Of a DNA stretch of 55,298 nucleotides, positions 48,377 through 55,298 are shown piece after piece. Origin of the DNA: Demequina litorisediminis (GTDB lineage Bacteria > Actinomycetota > Actinomycetes > Actinomycetales > Demequinaceae); NCBI RefSeq assembly GCF_030161615.1, contig NZ_BSUN01000003.1:1-55298 (forward strand), read 5' to 3'. The stretch's first letter is position 1, and the number at the start of each line of letters is the position of its first letter. A program made the translations under genes and the position numbers. The notes below the pieces were generated by a model. It was not told the origin of the DNA, did not search any database, and was given only the letters and a program-made list of their open reading frames with translations.

Positions 48377-48960
48377 GCCCCGAACGCCAAGCCCCCCAGC
48401 GTGCCAGCCTCGAAGGCGCATTCTCAGGCAAGGACCGCGGCCAGGCTCTCTCGGGTCTCCTGACGCCCAAGGCCCCTCAGCCGGCGGATGCAGCCACACC
48501 CGCACCGTCGGAACCGGTGCCCGTGAAGCCGAGCGCCGAGCCCAAGCAGGCTAAGCCCGCTACAACACCCAAGAAGGCGGCCACACCCGTCTCCCAGAGC
48601 GTCGACAACGAGACGATCGTGAACGTCGGTATCTACCTCGAGCCCGACCTCCTCGAGCGGCTGACCGCGATCCGCAAGGAACGCGACACGACCTACGCCG
48701 ACCTCCTGGTGGAAGCATTCGACGCCGTCGACGTCGAGAGCCTCACCGAGCACTTCGCAGGTACGACCGCGCCGAGCCTCGTCCCTGGACAGATGCCCCG
48801 GGCTGTCAAGGTCAAGCGATCCGGCTCCGGCATCCAGCGTCAGTTCCGCCTCACCGTTGCGCAGCGCGACTACCTCGACGCGATCGCCGACAAGGTCGGC
48901 GCCCCGTCGAGGTCAGCCCTCGCCGCTACGGTGCTCGCAAAGCACGTCGACCGCACCTAG
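48373..48960 (+). CDS. ParA partner, right copy
   Basis: Second copy of 4224-4811, with the same protein sequence. In this copy the 48346 miscall fuses its open frame to the end of parA, which is an artefact. Confidence 0.6.
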   Translation: MSPERQAPQRASLEGAFSGKDRGQALSGLLTPKAPQPADAATPAPSEPVPVKPSAEPKQAKPATTPKKAATPVSQSVDNETIVNVGIYLEPDLLERLTAIRKERDTTYADLLVEAFDAVDVESLTEHFAGTTAPSLVPGQMPRAVKVKRSGSGIQRQFRLTVAQRDYLDAIADKVGAPSRSALAATVLAKHVDRT

Positions 48961-48971
48961 GAGCCACACGT

Positions 48972-49696
48972 ATGGTCAACACCGATAGCGGCCCCACGGA
49001 GTCCGCCAATCCCGTGGAAGCGGCGATCACCGCGCTCACGGCCGCGGCCCGTCAGACCCGTGTCAGGGGCGCAGGCACCGAGCACGAGAAGGTCGAGCCC
49101 GTCGACTTCGCCGAGATCGCGTGCCACGTCTTGACGACGGTGGCCGCGAACATCGGGGGAGTGGAGGACCTGCTTGCAGGACGCTCCGGCTCGTGGGAAG
49201 CCGACTACGTGCGCAACATCGTGAACTCCACCGCGGGCGCCGAGCCCGGCACCCTCCTGCCGTACCGCACCGAGCCAGTCCAGATCGCATTCGACGAGGA
49301 AGAGGAGTTTGAGATCTTCGGGCTTACTGACCTCTACTCCGAGCAGGTCGACGAGCCTCGAGGCCGTGACGTTTGACGAGAACGCCACCGAGGAGCAGAC
49401 CAACGCGGCCTACCGGGCGCTGACCCGCATGGCCGAGCCTGTGGGAAGCGGACCTTCTCGCCTACCGCGACAACTACCTCGAGGCAGCGCGTAGTTTCGT
49501 GGCCGCCCGCGGTGCCACGTGCGACGTCGTGCTCGTCGGACGGGACCGGTGGAATGAACTCGGCGATGAGGTCAAGTCTCACGCCCACGACCACGCCCGC
49601 CTGCCCATGACCGGCGCCGCCCCAGACTTCTCAAATGGCACGCCCGCGGACGCGCTACGCCGCTCTGGCAACACCTACGCCGATCGTGCAAGATGA
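48972..49696 (+). CDS. Unknown protein of the par locus, right copy
   Basis: Second copy of 4823-5547, with the same two AGCCT breaks near 49354 and 49436. Both are repaired by AGCT. Confidence 0.6.
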
Positions 49697-49702
49697 TCGC
49701 AA

Positions 49703-49784
49703 GCCCTGAGGCTCCCCCAGGAGCCGGCGCGTCGGGTTAGCCCCCTTTCCTGACGCCGCGGGTTCGACTCCCGCACAGGGCACC
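49703..49784 (+). other. tRNA-like remnant, right copy
   Basis: Same as 5554-5636 with one C fewer in the run after GAGGCT. Confidence 0.3.
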
Positions 49785-49826
49785 GTGCCGGCATGGTGGT
49801 TTGGTCGCCACCACACCGGTCACTCA

Positions 49827-49873
49827 CCTGAGGCCGCCGACACCAATTCCTTTCTGGCTCCGGCGGCCTCAGG
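49827..49873. terminator. Bidirectional terminator, right copy
   Basis: Same perfect 13-bp inverted repeat as 5679-5725. Confidence 0.7.
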
Positions 49874-50599
49874 CCTTTCTCCGCGCCGTCCGCCACGAAC
49901 GACTCGAGATCGCACGCCTCCGGCTCGCATGCTCGGCCCGCAACCGTGCCACATACTGCGCGTGCAGATCAGGCACCACGAGCATCGGCAAAGCCCGGTT
50001 CACAACCTCGTGCCACAACCCCACCTTCTCGATCGTCGCGACAGAGGGACAATCCTCGCGCCCCGCAGCCCACTCCCGATACTGCGAGCCCGACGTCGAC
50101 CCCGTCTCAGCGATGAACTCCGCCACCACATCGGCGCACAACTCCAGCGTCCACTTGTCATAGTACGTAGAGGCTGCACAGTGCCCACTCCCGCGGACTC
50201 GAGCGCGGCATTCCATGAGCCGAAACGTCGAATGATCGTCTGGCTCGACGGGGCAGAGGCACCCGGCCGCGTCGCGAGATTTCGATAGCGGGCCTCACGC
50301 ACATCACCATCAAGAACCACCGCCGCCTTACGCAGCGCTTCACGCAGGCGCGCGTCAGTCCACGCCCGTGTCTTGCGCCGCTCAGGCGCGGGTGTGTGCG
50401 CGCTGTGACGAGCAAACGCCACCAAATCCGGACCCAACACCCTCGCCAGCGTCTCGACGTCGGTCCTCGCATGCCGGGCGAGAGCCTTCATGGTGATCCC
50501 CGGCTGCGCTTCCAGCACGCGACAAGCGCGCGCCAGCGCATCAAGAGATCTCGAGCGAGCATCCCGATCGGTGTACTGGAACGTCAGCATGGCCCTCAT
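49869..50599 (-). CDS. HNH-repeat DNA-binding protein, right copy
   Basis: Second copy of 5721-6452. A one-base loss at 50161 (CATAGTACG) breaks the frame here; CATAGCTACG fits both copies. At 50345 it reads GCAGGCG where GCAGCTG fits both. Confidence 0.65.
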
Positions 50600-50693
50600 G
50601 GTGGCGGGACGACACGACGATGTCGACGGGCCACGCCTGCCCCCAACCAAGTACCGTCCGGCAACGCTGCCACCGCGGAGTGTGTGGCATCTA

Positions 50694-50722
50694 TTGACAG
50701 CACGAATGTGCGGGCTTAGGTT
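50694..50722 (+). promoter_or_regulatory. Promoter for the 50783 gene, right copy
   Basis: Same TTGACA, 17-base spacer and TAGGTT as at 6547-6575. Confidence 0.55.
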
Positions 50723-50782
50723 GCAAATGCGTGCAAAGGGGCATCGCGCATGTGTTGGGGATCTAGTCCAATCTGGGGGGAC

Positions 50783-51241
50783 ATGATGACACAAACGGCC
50801 AAGCCGGCGAACTCGGCCAAATTGAGAGTGGCCGCCATTTCGGTCATGGCGGGAATTCTCGTCGGCATGACAGGCACTGCGGCAACCGCGGCCGTGGTGT
50901 ACGGGGCCTGGGAAACGGTGTGGAACGTCGGCGCATACGACTACAAGGCCCGACCTTCCGCTAACAGCAATGGCACGAAGCCATCAGGCGGACTCACCGT
51001 GTCGTCGTCGCCTACGGCTCCCGCGGGGTGGCAGGGGGCGTCGGCTCGCCTCTGGCGCGGCAACGCCCTTTGTGGCTCGGCGAGCCGGGTCCTTACAACA
51101 CAGAGCGTCACAATCATTTCGCGAACCGTGGCGAAGGATTGTGGGTCGGGAGAGTACCGCGGGTCCGGCTTTGGGTACGCGTACTACAGCGGTGACTATC
51201 GTTCACACCAATCGGCCCGAAGCCCGATTGTGATTTGGTGA
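50783..51241 (+). CDS. Secreted small protein, right copy
   Basis: Identical to 6636-7094. Confidence 0.7.
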   Translation: MMTQTAKPANSAKLRVAAISVMAGILVGMTGTAATAAVVYGAWETVWNVGAYDYKARPSANSNGTKPSGGLTVSSSPTAPAGWQGASARLWRGNALCGSASRVLTTQSVTIISRTVAKDCGSGEYRGSGFGYAYYSGDYRSHQSARSPIVIW

Positions 51242-51252
51242 AGGTGATGAAA

Positions 51253-51669
51253 ATGCGACACATCTCGCTCTCTCCTCAAATGATTCTCATCGCCGGGGTC
51301 GGCCTCGTCGGTGGAGTGGGAATCGGCGTTGCACTTGGCGTCTCAGGTCTAGGTACCTCTGCGCCGCCTGGCGCGGCTCCTGTCGCTGAAACTCACCAGC
51401 CCACTGTCAGCAACGACGACACCCGGCTCGGAGAAGTCATCCTCGACGAGAAGGAGCCCGAGTTCATTCAGGCCTGGGGTGAAGACGGAACCCTCGGGTT
51501 CGTCAAATCAGCAGACCTCGAGCCTGTAAAGGTGTCCAGCCCTGAGGATGCTGCGCGTGCCAACGACGTGGCGGACAAAGTGTTCTCGATCCCGCTGTAT
51601 GACGAGGACGGGAAGACTGTCATCGGCGAGTTCCTTGTGAACGACGGCGCGTCGACTATCGAGAAGTAG
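51253..51669 (+). CDS. Membrane-anchored partner, right copy
   Basis: Identical to 7106-7522. Confidence 0.65.
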   Translation: MRHISLSPQMILIAGVGLVGGVGIGVALGVSGLGTSAPPGAAPVAETHQPTVSNDDTRLGEVILDEKEPEFIQAWGEDGTLGFVKSADLEPVKVSSPEDAARANDVADKVFSIPLYDEDGKTVIGEFLVNDGASTIEK

Positions 51670-52552
51670 CGACCCCGGCGTTCCCCCCGCCCTCCGGCAG
51701 AGAGGTTGTGCCCGGTCGACGTGGCACCGCCGCGCAGCCGCCTTGCGAGCCGGTGTGTGTCGGCGGGGTACAACCGTCACCCAGAGTCCCGCTGTCCACT
51801 TGTGGGCGGGTGGAGCCCCTTGCGTAGGCTCAGGCCGTCCACAAGAGGGCAGGGGGCACACGCCCCAACCCACCCCCGCGCCGCCGGCGCTAGCCGGCGA
51901 GCGCGCTACCAAAAGGAGCGACCGCAAGCGGTCGCGCAGTCACCCTCCCGCCGACCGGACGCCCTGCGGGCGTCCAACGGCATCCCCGGGTCTTCTGGCC
52001 ATCATCACGGTCAGTGCCTGCCAATACGTTCTGTCTTTGAAGTTCACCAGGATGGAGTGCCGTGGCTAGAGCCCGACCTGGTGGGCGTGCCCCTTCGGGT
52101 CGGGCTCTAGTCGCTTTGCGACCCAAGCCCCGCTGTTTCCATCCGTGCGCGCGCGGCGCTTCGGATGGGCGGGTCTTGGCCCTTCGGGTCACGATCCCTC
52201 ACGCATACCCCAGCCTGCGGCTGGTGGCCCACCAGACAAGGTGGGGGAGCGCTGCGCGCTCGTGGACGCGTCCGCTGCGCGGCCGCGACAGTGTGGGGTG
52301 TTCAAGCATCGGCTGAGGGACCATTCTTGCCCTCTGCGCGCTGCGCACAACCGTCGCTGCGCTGCCGGCCTGACCGGTCCGGCGAGATTCCCTTTCCCTC
52401 GCTGCGCTCGGCCGTGAATCTTCCTCCCGGTGGGCCCCTTCGGGGTTGCTGCTTTCGCGCTCCGAGGGCATCTGGTCCCCTATCAGCCGATGCGGTGACC
52501 AACCGTCACGCACACCGCGCGCGGGCCGCACCGGGTGAGAAAGGAACCACCC
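51670..52552 (+). ncRNA. Structured leader, family 1 copy a, right copy
   Basis: Second reading of 7523-8408. It differs at about six sites (near 51740, 51823, 51865, 52238, 52354 and 52390), mostly AGCT-type. At 52238 this copy has lost bases of the CTGGTGGG arm that the left copy retains. Confidence 0.6.
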
Positions 52553-53878
52553 ATGCACGCCATGACGCTTGCCACCGTCGCGCTCAACGAGGTTCACCCG
52601 AACCCCGCAAACCCGCGCTACGACCTCGGCAACCGCGACACCCTCACCGCATCCATCAAGGACCGCGGAATCATCCAGCCCCTCGTCGTCACCCCCGACC
52701 CCGAAGGCGGCTACACCATCATCGCCGGACACCGCCGCCACGCCTCCGCCACCGACGCCGGGCTTACCGAAATCCTCGTCAACATCGTGCCCGACGCGGA
52801 CGCCGCCACCATCGCGGCCGCAATGGTCCACGAGAACACCCAGCGTGCAGGCTTCACCGATGCCGAACTCGCACGCGGCATCCAGGGCATGCTCGACACC
52901 GGCGCAACCGCCGCCGCGATCGCCAAGGGACTCGGCGCCAAGCGCGACACCATCAAGAACCTCGCCGCCGCCCACGCCGCACCCGAGGACACCCGCGCCT
53001 ACCTCCATGCCGGAGAAATCTCGCTCGATCAGGCCCTCGCCCTTGCCGACCTCGAATCCAAGGACGCCGACCTGTACGCCACCACCCTCGCCGCGGTCGA
53101 GGACGGCCAGAACCCCGACTGGGTGCTCAGGAAGGCCCGCGAGGCAATCGCGAAGGCCGAAGCCGTCGCCCAGGCCGAGAAGATCGCCGCCGACACCGGC
53201 GTGACCATCATCACCGAACGGCCCTCCGGCTGGGACGGTAAGTCCAAGCACCTCAAGTCCGACGAGGAAATCGCCCAGCACCACGGCCAGCCCTGCTACG
53301 GCATCTACCCCACCGTCACCAACGACGGCGAGGCCGTCGTCCAGCACTGGTGCACCAAGACTCGCGCCCACGACCCCAAGGCCGAGACCGTCGAGGTGTC
53401 TGAGGACGACAAGGCCGAGCGACGCCGCGTGATCGCCAACAACAAGGCATGGGACACCGCCAACGGTGTCCGTCGCGCCTGGCTCACCGAGTCGCTTCAC
53501 CCCCGCACCACCATCCCCAAGAAGCACATCCCCACGCTCCTGGCCCTCAACATCGCCACCCCCTACAGCGAAGAGCACGTGCGCGAAGCCGTCCGCATCG
53601 TCGCCGCCGTCAAGAACGGCGCATGGCCCGGCGCAGAAGCCCACGCCAAGGCCACCGTCAACGACGGAGCGACCCTGCGGACCCACCTCCTGGCCACCAT
53701 CGCCCGCCACGAGGACCGCGTGTCCAAGACCGTGTGGCGCGAGAACCGCACCGGCTTCGCCGCACACCTCACGCTCCTGGCAGACCTCGGCTACACCCTC
53801 ACCCCGCCCGAAGCCCACTACGTCACCACCCACAACAACGGCGACCACACCGCCACCCAGACCTACACCACCGACTAG
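52553..53878 (+). CDS. ParB-like protein, right copy
   Basis: Identical in protein sequence to 8409-9734. Confidence 0.8.
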   Translation: MHAMTLATVALNEVHPNPANPRYDLGNRDTLTASIKDRGIIQPLVVTPDPEGGYTIIAGHRRHASATDAGLTEILVNIVPDADAATIAAAMVHENTQRAGFTDAELARGIQGMLDTGATAAAIAKGLGAKRDTIKNLAAAHAAPEDTRAYLHAGEISLDQALALADLESKDADLYATTLAAVEDGQNPDWVLRKAREAIAKAEAVAQAEKIAADTGVTIITERPSGWDGKSKHLKSDEEIAQHHGQPCYGIYPTVTNDGEAVVQHWCTKTRAHDPKAETVEVSEDDKAERRRVIANNKAWDTANGVRRAWLTESLHPRTTIPKKHIPTLLALNIATPYSEEHVREAVRIVAAVKNGAWPGAEAHAKATVNDGATLRTHLLATIARHEDRVSKTVWRENRTGFAAHLTLLADLGYTLTPPEAHYVTTHNNGDHTATQTYTTD

Positions 53879-53885
53879 CCACCAC

Positions 53886-53916
53886 GGTCGCGGGCCGGAA
53901 CACCCGGCCCGCGACC
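53886..53916 (+). terminator. Hairpin after ParB-like gene, right copy
   Basis: Same 13-bp stem as 9742-9772. Confidence 0.6.
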
Positions 53917-53954
53917 CCGGCAAACGACTCGGGCCGCGTGGGTACCTTGCGCGC

Positions 53955-54060
53955 ATGACCCACCACAGCGCGCAGCGACCAGACCGGCATCGAGCCGGCC
54001 CCGGCCAACGCGCCTCGCGGCGCGACCGTCGACGACGTCGACTTCGACTGCCACCTCTAA
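53955..54060 (+). CDS. 35-residue small protein, right copy
   Basis: Second reading of 9811-9919. It lacks bases at CAGC-GACC; the left copy has CAGCCTTGACC. CAGCTTGACC reconciles them and gives an intact frame. Confidence 0.4.
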
Positions 54061-54130
54061 CCGCGAAAGCCGCACGCCTTTCTGTGCGCGACGCCTGTTG
54101 GTGAACGCATCTAACCTCTAGGTTCAACTC

Positions 54131-54379
54131 ATGGCTATTCACCAGTCACCCGACGTGGACCGCATCATCTCCGACGTCCGCCGCACCGCTGCCGGCCTGC
54201 CCTTCGACGAGCGCGCACGCCTCATCCGAGGCGTCACGCACGCCGTCCGCGAAGCCATCAAGACCGACGTGTCTACAGGCGGCGCCCCAAAGGGGCGCGC
54301 ATGGGAACTTGACCAACTCGCCCCCATTAATGACGCGGCCGAGAACCATTACTTCACGGCCCTCGACGAACGGCGATAG
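54131..54379 (+). CDS. 82-residue hypothetical protein, right copy
   Basis: Identical to 9990-10238. Confidence 0.55.
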   Translation: MAIHQSPDVDRIISDVRRTAAGLPFDERARLIRGVTHAVREAIKTDVSTGGAPKGRAWELDQLAPINDAAENHYFTALDERR

Positions 54380-54384
54380 CGACC

Positions 54385-55298
54385 ATGACCGGCTCCTCCT
54401 CCCTCGTCTGGGACCCGCTGCTCGCCGAGACTCAGGCTCGCGACCGAACTCACCATCACCGGGCTGCGCCACCTCGCGCAAGCACCCACGAAGGCGGACA
54501 TTTGGATAGGGAGCGTTTCGGACGTCAAAGCCCCCTCAACCTTGGCCTCCACACCTTTACATCAGGCTTCGAGCGACTAGGGAAAGTCGCGATCCTCCTT
54601 GACGGGCGACTTCGCGACGGCGAGTTTCGGCCCGTTAGGGGCTACAACCACGGCGTCGCGCAGGCTGCGCAGCCGTCCGCGACCTCGCCGCTGGCAACGG
54701 CGACCAGTGGCCGTCCATTGACCCCGGCACCTTTCACGGCGACGCCGTCGAGTTCCTGACCGCATATGCGGGTGGGGGAGGGCGCTACGCCTATATGGAC
54801 ACGCTCGCCAGCGGTGAAGTCAAACCCGACCCCCACACCCAATGGACTGCGCTTTGCGACCGCGCGCCAGCCTTGAGCAGACCTGACGAGTTCATGATCT
54901 GGATCTACGACCAGGTGCCGAACGTGATCTACACGAGCGAGGACGACGAGATTCAGTCGATACTTTCAGGCTGGCTCGACGGTGTTCGAGGCTCGTATCT
55001 GAAAGGTTCGACGGCGACCACTCTCGCGCTCTACGACCTGGTGTACCCCATCACACGCCACATTTCAGCCCTGTCGCGGCGAGCCTTTTACGAACACGAC
55101 ACGCCAGGCATTCCCTACCTCGCCGAAGTGATCGACCACGTTTTCCTTCCCTCGCATGAGGACTTCCTCGGCATGACCCTGATGAATTTTGGCGACCCAG
55201 AAGTCGTGAAGGAGATCGTTCTCGACCGGCACGAAGAGCCCAACTTCGACGACCTGGACGACGACGAAGAAGGAGACAGCGAGGACCTGGTGGGCGTG
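54385..55298 (+). CDS. Unknown acidic-tailed protein, right copy, cut by window end
   Basis: Second copy of 10244 onward, ending at the window edge inside the acidic tail and the first bases of leader 1b. At 54431 it reads CAGGCTC and at 54663 CAGGCTGCGC; CAGCTC and CAGCTGTACGC reconcile it with the left copy. Confidence 0.5.

Larger units (their letters stand above)
44140..55298. repeat. Right copy of the terminal redundancy
   Basis: Same DNA as 1-11158. The entries below repeat the left-hand genes; only differences are noted. Where the copies disagree, AGCT with one base inserted or altered, or C-run length, accounts for nearly all cases. Confidence 0.93.

Noticed and set aside
44140..55298. 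A genuine 11-kb tandem duplication
   Set aside because: The second copy ends mid-gene at the contig end and differs from the first only at error-prone motifs; circular overlap is simpler.

Overview
The window is one circular, high-GC actinobacterial conjugative plasmid of about 44.14 kb, sequenced past its own start. Bases 1-11158 repeat at 44140-55298 apart from about twenty small differences, so everything in the first 11 kb is listed twice and the unique unit is roughly 1-44139. High GC, sortase signals of LAATG and LSRTG type, an actinobacterial SCO6880/TraE/TraG transfer set and a MobF relaxase suggest an actinomycete, perhaps Micrococcales; the genus cannot be fixed from the sequence.

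A key to reading the window: most broken reading frames sit exactly on AGGCT or AGCCT. Deleting one base, so that the site reads AGCT, restores a sensible protein almost every time, and at several of these sites the second copy of the 11-kb overlap really reads AGCT. A second recurring fault is C5 where the frame needs C6. I therefore describe these genes as intact and give joined coordinates. Systematic miscalling at AGCT suggests, but does not prove, a modified base at AGCT in the host; no methyltransferase gene is visible here.

Layout: (1) 43.2-44.95 kb (= 0-0.8 kb): wHTH regulator and a membrane-anchored Ser/Gly-linker protein. (2) 1.1-5.5 kb: replication and partition (winged-helix Rep-like protein, SSB-like protein, ParA, its partner, a conserved unknown). 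(3) 5.7-7.5 kb: HNH-repeat DNA-binding protein on the minus strand and a coupled secreted/membrane pair. (4) 7.5-15.6 kb: accessory region in which four small genes (ParB-like nuclease-like protein, a conserved unknown, a zinc-ribbon protein, an NrdH-like redoxin) each follow a long, hairpin-rich leader. The leaders fall in two repeat families that share a core and show compensatory base changes. A toxin-antitoxin-like operon lies between two copies of the second family. (5) 15.6-17.6 kb: small membrane and hypothetical proteins. (6) 17.6-22.2 kb: a LAATG-anchored protein with about nine repeated domains. (7) 22.3-23.9 kb: a three-gene minus-strand operon. (8) 24.1-27.7 kb: MobF relaxase-helicase. 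(9) 38.0-27.7 kb on the minus strand: a transfer operon, mostly coupled by 4-base stop/start overlaps, running from an M23 peptidase through pilin-like, lipoprotein, TrbL-like, SCO6880, VirB4-like and VirD4-like genes. (10) 38.8-43.1 kb: a second sortase-anchored adhesin with a possible thioester domain and near-identical internal repeats, divergent from the regulator in (1).

Together these make a self-transmissible element: relaxase, coupling protein, channel and wall hydrolase move DNA; two large surface proteins could promote cell contact; Rep, ParA and a toxin-antitoxin-like pair would maintain it. The structured leaders are the most likely undescribed system in the window.
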